From positions 1 through 7,099 of the forward strand of contig CAYFLU010000170.1 of the NCBI GenBank assembly GCA_964343975.1: a DNA stretch of 7,099 bases, written 5' to 3'. Under the pieces are notes generated by a model. It ran no database searches. It was not told the DNA's origin and saw nothing but the letters and a program-made list of their open reading frames with translations. The position numbers were made by a program, and so were the translations under genes. Source of the DNA: SCUN01 sp964343975 (GTDB taxonomy: Bacteria > Acidobacteriota > Vicinamibacteria > Vicinamibacterales > SCN-69-37). Below, piece after piece: positions 1 to 6,231 of the stretch. Numbering within the stretch: the first letter of the stretch is position 1; each line of letters opens with the position of its first letter.

Positions 1-377
1 AAGAAGATCAGGATGTCGTACTGGTGGTGGTGGCGCTCGAGATAGTCGATCAGCCCCGGCGACCACGGGCCCTGCTGCTTCAACCACTCCAGCTCGTCCT
101 GCGGCGAGTGGCGGTTCTCGAAGATCCAGTCGGAGTAGGCGTTGAATTCCTTGATGTTCCGCGTGCGCGAGCAGGCGAACCGACGCACCGTGACGCCGCG
201 AATCCGGTCCGTACCCTCGGGGTATTCGTTCTGCCAGCTGATGTAGTCGCGCGCGCAGGTGGTGAGCACGTCGACCTGATGCCGCGGCGCGAGCCGCTCG
301 GCGATCAGCCGGCAGTGGTACTCGGATCCGCCGAGGATCTCGGTGCCGTAGCGTTGAGCGATGAACGCAATCTTCAC
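1..377 (-). CDS. GT4-type glycosyltransferase (type A'), N-terminal part only, 3' end beyond window
   Basis: Translating the minus strand from a GTG at 377 gives 125 open codons that run off the left edge without a stop. The product starts VKIAFIAQRYG, followed by a GGSE motif (residues 16-19), which fits the first beta-strand and glycine-rich loop of a GT-B fold glycosyltransferase. It aligns without gaps to the N-terminus of the complete GT4 gene at 2705-3988. My hand count is 59 identities in 125 positions, including TTCA-DY (39-45), the W-NE-P-G block (48-55) and SPQDELEWL (91-99). The family moves a sugar from a nucleotide donor to a lipid-linked or saccharide acceptor at the inner face of the membrane; donor and acceptor cannot be read here, and the C-terminal donor domain lies outside the window. 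The GTG is preferred because the conserved strand begins at once after it and a GAGG-type ribosome site lies 5 nt upstream. A 23-nt gap separates it from the upstream glycosyltransferase, so it is probably the next gene of the same operon. Confidence 0.88.
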   Translation of the reverse strand, partial: MKIAFIAQRYGTEILGGSEYHCRLIAERLAPRHQVDVLTTCARDYISWQNEYPEGTDRIRGVTVRRFACSRTRNIKEFNAYSDWIFENRHSPQDELEWLKQQGPWSPGLIDYLERHHHQYDILIF

Positions 378-380
378 AAG

Positions 381-387
381 TCCCTCT
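381..387 (-). promoter_or_regulatory. Ribosome binding site for the type A' glycosyltransferase
   Basis: On the minus strand the 23-nt gap between the stop at 401-403 and the GTG at 377 contains AGAGGGA, with GAGG ending 5 nt before the start codon. This is the longest gap between genes in the window. It supports the GTG start and shows that this gene has its own initiation signal. I see no promoter-like or terminator-like structure in the gap. Confidence 0.55.
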
Positions 388-400
388 CTGCGCCGGGTGG

Positions 401-1477
401 TCAGGCCACCGCGGCGAGTACCGATCGCACCTGATCTTCGAGGCGCGTACGGCTGAAATGCGCGAGCCGGGCCCGTTGCCCGGCAATCACCTTCGAGCGC
501 ACGGGCTCGTCGTAGACGAGCGCGCCGAGCCACTCGGCGGCATATTCGAGATCTTTCGGCGCGAAGCACACCCCCGCGCCCCCGAGCGTCTCCGGCACGG
601 CGGCGGCGCCGTAGGCGAGCACGGGCACATCCATCGCCATGGCTTCGATCAGCGGCACGCAGAAGCCTTCATGCTCACTGAGCGAGACGTAGGCGTGCGC
701 ATGGCGGTAGTACGCGGCCAGTTCCGCATCCGGCACCGGGCCGGTGAACCAGAACCGGTCGTTGAGCATCCGGTACTCGGCGATCAGGCCGCGCACCGTG
801 TCGTAGTAGCGCGGCACCGCGTCGTAACGGCCGACGAAGATGAAGCGATACGCGAAGTCGACATACCGCTTGTAGTGTTCGGCCAGACGGATGATGTCTT
901 CGATCTTCTTGTTCGGCGCGATCCGTCCGACGAACAGAATGTTGGCGAACGGCTCACCGAGCATCGCGTCGAGCGAGGGCACGGCCGGTGCGCGACGCAG
1001 CCGGTCCGTGTCGACGGCGATGGGCAGGACGCCGGTGCGCGGGAAGCCCAGCGCTTCGAGCTCCGACCGGTTGTACTCCGACACGCCGAGCGCGAGATCC
1101 GTCCGGTCCGCCATCTCGCCGAGTTGCTCGCGTCCGAGCTGGCACATGCGCACGAGTCCCGCGTCGTAGGGCGCGAAGAAGTGGGCCGGGGTGACGTTGT
1201 GGTAGTGAAGCACGCGCGCGCCGGGCAGGCGGCCGAAGGCCTCGGTCATCGGTGACGGCACGGCGTAGTGGTAGATCGTGACGTCGCCGTTACGCGAGGT
1301 CGGATCGCTCCACGGGCGGGCTTCGTCGCGCATGTCGTCGTCGATCGTCAGCGCGAAGATGTCCGAGGTGTGTCCCCAGGCGCGGAACAAGTCGCGCAAC
1401 ACGCGGGCGTTGTCGCCGACCGCGTCGCCGCGATGGGCGGCGGGAATCCACTGGTGGATGGCGAGGCCGCTACTCAC
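401..1477 (-). CDS. GT4 family glycosyltransferase (type B')
   Basis: This is a predicted retaining GT-B glycosyltransferase of 358 residues, probably adding one sugar to a growing lipid-linked glycan in the cytoplasm. Visible motifs are IHQWIP then GDAVGDN (7-23, N-terminal strand and glycine loop), YHNVTP--FF (92-101), a D-ALG-SE-NR-ELEALGF block (127-145), NILFVGR--PNK (179-190, donor diphosphate-binding Arg185 and Lys190), and SEHEGFCVPLIE (267-278) with the EX7E pair Glu270 and Glu278. No signal peptide or membrane segment is seen. It is clearly paralogous to the upstream gene at 1470-2702 and shares its residue numbering ungapped from about residue 91 to 153, but it lacks that gene's C-terminal tail. 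Start choice: an in-frame ATG at 1510 would add 11 residues and overlap the upstream gene by 41 nt. The GTG at 1477 gives an 8-nt overlap like the neighbouring junctions and begins just before the conserved strand. Neither start has a strong ribosome site, so the start is uncertain. The stop is TGA at 401-403. Confidence 0.92.
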   Translation of the reverse strand: MSSGLAIHQWIPAAHRGDAVGDNARVLRDLFRAWGHTSDIFALTIDDDMRDEARPWSDPTSRNGDVTIYHYAVPSPMTEAFGRLPGARVLHYHNVTPAHFFAPYDAGLVRMCQLGREQLGEMADRTDLALGVSEYNRSELEALGFPRTGVLPIAVDTDRLRRAPAVPSLDAMLGEPFANILFVGRIAPNKKIEDIIRLAEHYKRYVDFAYRFIFVGRYDAVPRYYDTVRGLIAEYRMLNDRFWFTGPVPDAELAAYYRHAHAYVSLSEHEGFCVPLIEAMAMDVPVLAYGAAAVPETLGGAGVCFAPKDLEYAAEWLGALVYDEPVRSKVIAGQRARLAHFSRTRLEDQVRSVLAAVA

Positions 1478-2702
1478 GGCGATGGTCCAGGGCGGCCACG
1501 GCCGACGCATCCGGCGCGTCGGGCAAGGCCCGGAATGCCGACGGCCGCGTGTGCCGCAATTCGGCGAGTTCCTCGACCAGCCGGAACTGTCGCCAGAAGT
1601 CGTAGGAGACCGGAGGCAATGGTTTGCGCGGCATCGCGAACACCTGATCGACGAACTTCAGCAACGTGCCGCCGAAGTCCTGGGCGAGCAGCCGGGCCAG
1701 CGCCGCATCCTGTGCCTCGAGCACGCGGTCGGCCATGGCGTGATCCGACGTGAGCGCCTGCATCAGCGCCGCGACGCGCATCGGGTCCTTCACGTCGTAC
1801 AGCACGCCGCCCCCATCCATCGTCGCCGGCACGGCCGTTGCCGCGAACGCGAGCACGGGCACGCGTTTGTAGAAGCTCTCGATCAGCGGCACACAGAACC
1901 CTTCATGCTCGCTGGCGCAGAGGAACAGATCCGCGCAATCGTAGAGGCCCGTCAGCTCGGCGTTGGTGACCTGGCCGATGATGTGGACATCCTTCACGCC
2001 GAGCCGCGCGATCAGGGTGTGCAGTTGTGCGATGTAGGTCTCGAAGCCCGTGTACGATCCAGCCAGAATCAGCCGCGCGCGCGGGTTGTAGTAGGTCTTG
2101 TACGCGTGGAAGAAGCGGATGACGTCGTCCGGCCGCTTGTTGGGAATCTGGCGGCCGACGAACAGAATGTTGGTCCACTCATCGTCGTACGCGTCCATGA
2201 CCCGCGGGTCCGGCGCGACATCGAGATGCGTGAAGTCCGGAACGACCGGCAACACCGCCGTCGGCGAGAACCCCAGCGCCTCGAGTTCCTGTCGGTTGAA
2301 CTCGGAATCCCCGAGCGCCAGATCCACGCGGTCCCGATAGGCGGTGAGTTCGCGGCGGCCGTGGTAGCACTGCTTCACGAGCTGCGGATGCACGCCGAGG
2401 AAGAACTCCGGTGGCGTGATGTTGTGGTAGATCAGCGCCATGCGGGCCGGCAGCGCGTAGGCGGTGCGCGACGCCCGTGATCCGATGGAAAAGTGATGGA
2501 TCAGCAGGTCGTCCGGACCGATCTCGTTCACCATCTCCTGATAGTCCACCGTGAGATCCTCGAGCCGCGGATCGGCGGTCTCGACGATGATCTCCGACTC
2601 GTAGCCGGCGGCGCGCAGGGTGCGGCAGATGCCGAGCACTTCATTGCCGATGGCATCGCCGTAGCCGAGCGTGGCGAGGATCTGGTGGACTTTCGGTGGC
2701 AT
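1470..2702 (-). CDS. GT4 family glycosyltransferase (type B) with C-terminal extension
   Basis: This is a predicted cytoplasmic GT-B glycosyltransferase of 410 residues. The N-terminal acceptor-side domain begins KVHQILATLGYGDAIGN (4-20). It is followed by YHNITPPEFF (92-101) and a D-ALGDSEFNR-ELEALGF block (127-145). The donor domain has NILFVGR--PNK (178-189, Arg184 and Lys189) and SEHEGFCVPLIE (264-275) with the EX7E pair Glu267 and Glu275, typical of retaining GT4 enzymes. Sugar specificity cannot be read from sequence. After the usual end of the domain (near residue 355) comes a tail of about 50 residues, Pro-rich then helical (YDFWRQFRLVEEL at 367-379), which the paralogue at 401-1477 lacks. 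The start is ATG at 2702, two bases after the TAG of the previous gene, with no convincing ribosome site; this fits re-initiation. The same frame stays open upstream to 3365, but that part lies across the preceding glycosyltransferase and has shadow-like Arg-rich composition, so it is not part of this gene. Confidence 0.93.
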   Translation of the reverse strand: MPPKVHQILATLGYGDAIGNEVLGICRTLRAAGYESEIIVETADPRLEDLTVDYQEMVNEIGPDDLLIHHFSIGSRASRTAYALPARMALIYHNITPPEFFLGVHPQLVKQCYHGRRELTAYRDRVDLALGDSEFNRQELEALGFSPTAVLPVVPDFTHLDVAPDPRVMDAYDDEWTNILFVGRQIPNKRPDDVIRFFHAYKTYYNPRARLILAGSYTGFETYIAQLHTLIARLGVKDVHIIGQVTNAELTGLYDCADLFLCASEHEGFCVPLIESFYKRVPVLAFAATAVPATMDGGGVLYDVKDPMRVAALMQALTSDHAMADRVLEAQDAALARLLAQDFGGTLLKFVDQVFAMPRKPLPPVSYDFWRQFRLVEELAELRHTRPSAFRALPDAPDASAVAALDHRRE

Positions 2703-2704
2703 GG

Positions 2705-3988
2705 CTAGCGGAGCACCGGTCCCTTCGGCGCGGCGTCGACCACGCCCATGGAGCCGGGGACGTTCTTCTTGCGACGCGCGAACCAGCCGGGGAGCGGCTC
2801 GATCGTGCCCTTCGCGCCGTCTTTCTTCAGGCGCTCGAACATCTCCATGTACTTCCGCTCGATCACCGGCCAGGCATAGTGGCGCTTGAAGAACTCGCGT
2901 CCGTTGCGGCCGAGGATCTGGTTGAGCGGGCCGGTCGCTTCGAGCACGTACATCGTCTCGGCGAATTCCTCGTAGCTCTCGTAGAAGAGCCCGGCGTTGC
3001 TCCGGATGGCCTGTCCGCGCAAGACATCGCACCGGCCGTTGGCCAGCACGGGCCGGCCGAGCGCCCAGGCTTCGAGCGCCACCATCGACAGGCTCTCGAA
3101 CGGCGACGGCATGATCAGGAAATCCGCGCCGCCGAGCGCATCGAACTTGTCTTCGTCGGACACGAACCCGAGGTGCTTGATGCGCGGGTGCTGCGGGATC
3201 GGCATGACGGCCGAGCCGGCGAGCACGAGGTCGAGGCCGTCGGGGAAGGTCGCGGCGTAACGTCCGAAGTACTCGAACAGCTCGCCGCAGCCTTTGTTCT
3301 CGTCGATCCGGCCGATGTACAGCGCGTACGGCCGCTTCAAGCCGAACTTGCGCTTCGCGCGCCACGGTTGCACGCGCTCGGGGATCTCGGAGCCGACACC
3401 GACCACCACGCCCGGCACCTGACGGTTGTTGGCCACCGCCTGCAACATCGCCCGTTCTTCGAGCGAGTTGTACATGATCGCGCGTACGCCGCGGAAGATC
3501 GGCCCGAAGATGTTGAGGCCGATCGAGGGCTCACGCTCGGCGGTCGGCACGAGGACCGCCTTGTCGGCGACCGCGCGCACGCCGTGGAACGAGTGGTAGT
3601 AGCGCGCGCTGAAGAACACGAAGAAGTCGACGTCGTGCTTCACGCGCGTGATGTGCTTGATCAGCGCGGGACTCGTCGGTCCCTCGCTGTCGAGCCACTT
3701 CAGCTCGTCCTGCACTGAGTGGGTCTGTTCGAACACCGTGACGGACCGTCGCCCGAAATCCTCGGGCTGCCGGGGACGTGCCACCGGGAAGCGCTTGACC
3801 GTGATGCCGTTGACGGTCTCGTCACCAGCCGGCAGCTCGTTCTTCCATGTGACGTAGTCCTTGGCGCAGGTCGTGAAGACCTGCACCTCGGCATGCCGCG
3901 CCAGCCGCTCTGCGACGTAGCGCGCATGCAGTTCGGCGCCGCCGTTGATGTCCGCGCCGTAGCGCTGGACAACGATCGCGAGCTTCAC
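2705..3988 (-). CDS. GT4 family glycosyltransferase (type A)
   Basis: This is a complete glycosyltransferase of 427 residues, GT-B fold, predicted retaining, acting at the cytoplasmic side on a lipid-linked glycan. The N-terminal domain starts KLAIVVQRYGADINGGAELH (2-21) with the GGAE loop at 16-19, and TTCAKDY (39-45). The donor domain has YIGRIDENKG (224-233; Arg227 and Lys232 likely contact the nucleotide diphosphate) and PSPFESLSMVALEAWALGRP (294-313), with the EX7E pair Glu298 and Glu306. The C-terminus (about 395-427) is basic and then loosely ordered. There is no signal peptide or membrane helix. The start is a GTG at 3988 that overlaps the previous gene's TGA by 4 nt (GTGA), with a GGAG 7 nt upstream. 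It is about 47% identical by hand count, without gaps, to the partial gene at 1-377 over its first 125 residues. It is much more distant from the two type B enzymes downstream. The actual sugar and linkage are unknown. Confidence 0.94.
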   Translation of the reverse strand: MKLAIVVQRYGADINGGAELHARYVAERLARHAEVQVFTTCAKDYVTWKNELPAGDETVNGITVKRFPVARPRQPEDFGRRSVTVFEQTHSVQDELKWLDSEGPTSPALIKHITRVKHDVDFFVFFSARYYHSFHGVRAVADKAVLVPTAEREPSIGLNIFGPIFRGVRAIMYNSLEERAMLQAVANNRQVPGVVVGVGSEIPERVQPWRAKRKFGLKRPYALYIGRIDENKGCGELFEYFGRYAATFPDGLDLVLAGSAVMPIPQHPRIKHLGFVSDEDKFDALGGADFLIMPSPFESLSMVALEAWALGRPVLANGRCDVLRGQAIRSNAGLFYESYEEFAETMYVLEATGPLNQILGRNGREFFKRHYAWPVIERKYMEMFERLKKDGAKGTIEPLPGWFARRKKNVPGSMGVVDAAPKGPVLR

Positions 3989-4965
3989 TCCGCCGCTCCG
4001 CCGCCCTGGCCCGGGGTCTCCTCCGGACCGTCATCACCCGAGCCGTCATCATCCGGCCCATCGTAGTCGCCGCCCGTCTCGGCTCCCGCCGACGTCGCCC
4101 CCTGCGCGGCGTTCTGGTCGGCATTCGGCGCGCCCTGATTGGCAAGGTTCTGTCCTGACCGACGGCGCCGACGACGGCGACGACGGCGTTCGCCGCGCTC
4201 GCCCTGATCGCGCGGCTCGATGCCGGCGCGCACCGGATCAACGGTGGCCGGCTGGCCGTTGCCGGATCCGGTGTTGCCTCCGGCGGCGGGCGCCGCGGTC
4301 TGGCCGTCGGACTGGGGCTTCGGCGCCGGCTGCGGGCGGTCGCCCTGCGTGGGCTTTGGCGCCGGCTTGTACTGCACGACGCTCTCGAGAGCGCGCGCGC
4401 GACGCTCGTCGAAGTCCATCCGGCTCGACAGCGATTCCACGCGCATCTTGAGGTTGTTGTTCTCGATCGACAGCCGCGTCAGTTCCACCACGAGGTTGTG
4501 GATCACCTCGTAGTAGAGCGGATCCATCTCCTCGCGCTGGCGGAACCGGCGGTGGAAGTCCTCGTTGATCCGGTTCTGCACTGTCGGCATGGCCGCCAGC
4601 TTCTGGAAGGCCTGATTGATGTCGTAGATGATCGTCGTCGGATTGATGAAGAGCTTGACGATCGGCTGCAGCATCTTGCGGATCGATTCGAGCGCCGAGC
4701 GGTGTGAGCCGCGGATGGTGATCGGTTCGAACTGCGCTTCGAGCTTTTCCGGCGCCGGGCTCAACTGCCGGTTGCGGCGGAAGTCTTCGACGAGATTCGA
4801 GCGGACGCCCCGCGGATCGAGGAACTTCTCCAGCTTGACGCTCGCCAGTTCGCGGATTTCCTGCTCGGTGTAGTCGGCGCCGCGCTTCTCACGGATGCGC
4901 GCGCGGATCTGCCGCATGATCTGCTCGACGTCGACCGCGTCGGCTCTGACCTGAAACTCAGCCAT
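3985..4965 (-). CDS. Uncharacterised coiled-coil protein with poly-Arg run and acidic tail
   Basis: I do not recognise a named family for this 326-residue protein. Residues 10-65 are charged and helical (VDVEQIMRQIRARIREKRG at 11-29, later KLEKFLDPRGVRS at 44-56). Residues 84-125 carry a GSHR--LESIRKMLQPIVKLFINP block that may be an amphipathic, membrane-surface helix. Residues 150-197 look like a coiled coil. Then comes a disordered half: two PAPKP copies (201-205, 213-217), a Gly/Asn/Gln-rich linker, ten consecutive arginines (260-269) and an acidic tail rich in Asp and Gly (300-316). There is no signal peptide or obvious transmembrane span and no enzyme motif. From memory and unchecked, similar N-terminal helical segments precede methyltransferase or glycosyltransferase domains in some polysaccharide loci; here the segment stands alone. 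The ATG at 4965 is chosen over a TTG at 4992 because AGGAG lies 8 nt upstream. It overlaps the DUF362 gene by 8 nt and the next glycosyltransferase by 4 nt. A scaffold or membrane-tethering role for the glycosyltransferases is inference. Confidence 0.88.
   Translation of the reverse strand: MAEFQVRADAVDVEQIMRQIRARIREKRGADYTEQEIRELASVKLEKFLDPRGVRSNLVEDFRRNRQLSPAPEKLEAQFEPITIRGSHRSALESIRKMLQPIVKLFINPTTIIYDINQAFQKLAAMPTVQNRINEDFHRRFRQREEMDPLYYEVIHNLVVELTRLSIENNNLKMRVESLSSRMDFDERRARALESVVQYKPAPKPTQGDRPQPAPKPQSDGQTAAPAAGGNTGSGNGQPATVDPVRAGIEPRDQGERGERRRRRRRRRRSGQNLANQGAPNADQNAAQGATSAGAETGGDYDGPDDDGSGDDGPEETPGQGGGAAE
3996..3999 (-). promoter_or_regulatory. Ribosome binding site for the type A glycosyltransferase
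   Basis: GGAG on the minus strand lies 7 nt before the GTG start at 3988, inside the last codons of the preceding gene. With the 4-nt GTGA overlap it supports the GTG start and translational coupling to the upstream coiled-coil protein. Confidence 0.5.
4159..4188 (-). repeat. Ten-codon poly-arginine tract
   Basis: Ten CGN codons in a row (a mix of CGC, CGT and CGG) encode Arg260-269 of the coiled-coil protein, flanked by GERGE and SGQN. On the plus strand this appears as an imperfect GACGGC/GACGAC repeat, which could change length by slippage in 3-nt steps. The frame stays open on both sides and ends exactly at the overlapping start of the next gene, so the tract does not mark a frameshift. 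Confidence 0.85.
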
Positions 4966-6229
4966 TGGTGGTTCTCCTGCGCCGGGCTCCAAACTCCGGC
5001 GCCTCCTTGATACAGGTTGCCAAGATGCCGAGCGAGCGCCACAGCGCCTTCAGGCCCGTGCGCTTGATCTCCGCGCCCTCGCCGGGAATCGACGGGTAGC
5101 CGCGGTCGTCGGCCTTCACTACTTCCCAGTGCCGGAACAGGCGTCCCCAGACGCTGTCGAGCACGTCGTGCATCATCCGTTTCGCTTTGACGGGGTACCA
5201 GAAACTGTCGTGATAGATCACGCTGGCGATGTACGCCCAGGGGGCGAGCACCGTCTTCAGGGACCACTCGATGGGCTTCTTGAGCGGACCCCAGTAAATC
5301 TTGTGTTGCATGCGCGAGGCGAAGGTCATCTTGCGGAACGGGCCCGTGAAGTGCCAGTTCTCGCGGCCGGCGGCCTCGTCGCCGACGATCTCGATCTCGC
5401 GCACGTCGCCGCAGCCGAGGCCGAGCTCGTGCGCGAGGCGAATGAACTTGATCGAGAGCGGATCCATGCCCATGAGCTTGGCGGCCACCGCATCGATCGC
5501 CACCTGATCGCGGCTGGCCAGGATCACGTTCTTCACATGCGGCACCATGCACCGCGGCCCGGGGCCATCGCCGGCGAACGTGCCGTCCATCACCGCGAAG
5601 ACACCGCGATGGATCTTCTGCTGGATCATGAGCAGATCCACGAGCGTTTCGTGAATCACGGGATGCGTCCAGTGCCGGTGCTCGTTCAGCAATCCGCCGA
5701 ACGCATTCTTCATGGCGCCGGTCGTCGTCGTGAAGATATGCGTCTTCACGGTCGGCAGGTGAATGATGTTCTCCCCGATGAAGCGCTTCGGAATCATGAA
5801 GCCGCCGGGGTAGACCTCGTTCAGGCAGAGGAACTTCTTCGTGAGATCACCGACCGCGTCGCGGATGTTGATCCACTCTTCGCCCTCGTACAGATGCACG
5901 TTGCGCAGCCCGTGGGCCTCCACGACGTTGATCTGCTTGTTCTCACGTTCGCCGAAGCGCGCGTCGATCACCACCGTGCGGTTGTGGCAGGCGTGGATCA
6001 GATTCGGATCATAGCCATCCTGCTTCATCGCGCGGATCACGCCTTCGAGCTGCCAGGGCGTCGTGGAACTGCCCGGGTAGAAGAAGTGCCACGAGATGTT
6101 CACCTTGAGCGCGGTATCCGCGTCCTTGGCCACGACGTCCTGATAGCCGGCGAGGTTCAGCAACCGGTGATAGTCGGCGAGGACGGTGGCGGGGGAGGTC
6201 TTGAGGATGGCGACCGTGGAACGAGCCAT
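4958..6229 (-). CDS. DUF362 domain-containing protein
   Basis: This is a 423-residue protein with the hallmarks of DUF362: a K-H (Lys162, His164) leading into TTTTGAMKNAFGGLL (167-181), MDGTFAGDGPGPR (214-226), and ASRDQVAIDAVAAKLMG (238-254) with Asp241 and Asp246. The biochemical role of DUF362 is not firmly known. Some relatives carry 4Fe-4S ferredoxin modules, but the scattered cysteines here (81, 135, 227, 273, 406) form no CxxCxxC cluster. The DUF362 core seems to end near residue 285. About 135 residues follow, rich in Trp, Lys and Arg (for example the MQHKIYWGPLKKPIEWSL region, 307-324), and may be amphipathic or membrane-associated. There is no signal peptide. The start is ATG at 6229, forming TAATG with the previous stop. 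A longer frame beginning at 6286 lies inside the prenyltransferase gene, and its extra 19 residues look like shadow sequence. The stop is TGA at 4958-4960. Its place between a polyprenyl-phosphate-modifying enzyme and glycosyltransferases suggests a role in lipid-linked sugar metabolism, but this is inference. Confidence 0.9.
   Translation of the reverse strand: MARSTVAILKTSPATVLADYHRLLNLAGYQDVVAKDADTALKVNISWHFFYPGSSTTPWQLEGVIRAMKQDGYDPNLIHACHNRTVVIDARFGERENKQINVVEAHGLRNVHLYEGEEWINIRDAVGDLTKKFLCLNEVYPGGFMIPKRFIGENIIHLPTVKTHIFTTTTGAMKNAFGGLLNEHRHWTHPVIHETLVDLLMIQQKIHRGVFAVMDGTFAGDGPGPRCMVPHVKNVILASRDQVAIDAVAAKLMGMDPLSIKFIRLAHELGLGCGDVREIEIVGDEAAGRENWHFTGPFRKMTFASRMQHKIYWGPLKKPIEWSLKTVLAPWAYIASVIYHDSFWYPVKAKRMMHDVLDSVWGRLFRHWEVVKADDRGYPSIPGEGAEIKRTGLKALWRSLGILATCIKEAPEFGARRRRTTNG
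4974..4978 (-). promoter_or_regulatory. Ribosome binding site fixing the start of the coiled-coil/poly-Arg gene
   Basis: AGGAG on the minus strand, 8 nt before the ATG at 4965, is the best ribosome site in the window. It lies inside the last codons of the DUF362 gene, where it encodes part of an Arg-Arg pair just before Thr-Thr-Asn-Gly-stop. It decides against the longer TTG start at 4992, which would place this motif inside the coding sequence. Confidence 0.7.
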
Positions 6230-6231
6230 TA
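6227..6231 (-). promoter_or_regulatory. TAATG stop/start overlap (translational coupling)
   Basis: The TAA stop of the prenyltransferase (6231-6229) shares its last A with the ATG of the DUF362 gene (6229-6227). No clear ribosome site precedes the ATG, so DUF362 translation probably depends on ribosomes ending the upstream gene. Confidence 0.6.

Noticed and set aside
1278..2480. 400-codon open frame on the plus strand across the type B glycosyltransferases
   Set aside because: It lies antisense to two real GT4 genes and crosses their junction. It is His/Arg/Glu-rich with no recognisable motif, and is a codon-bias shadow.
2703..3365. In-frame upstream extension of the type B glycosyltransferase giving a 631-residue protein
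   Set aside because: The added 221 residues are Arg/Ala-rich, lie inside the preceding gene in another frame, and the family motif begins right after the ATG at 2702.
2696..3718. 340-codon open frame on the plus strand opposite the type A glycosyltransferase
   Set aside because: It shows the same shadow composition, and the minus strand carries a complete GT4 enzyme with all key motifs.
4159..4188. GACGGC/GACGAC repeat considered as a CRISPR or mobile-element repeat
   Set aside because: It is a short codon repeat for arginine inside an intact gene, with no spacers, inverted ends or target duplication.
3822..4241. 139-codon minus-strand frame overlapping the poly-Arg region
   Set aside because: It is a frame-shifted reading of the end of the coiled-coil gene and the start of the next gene. 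It is Arg-rich throughout and has no motif.
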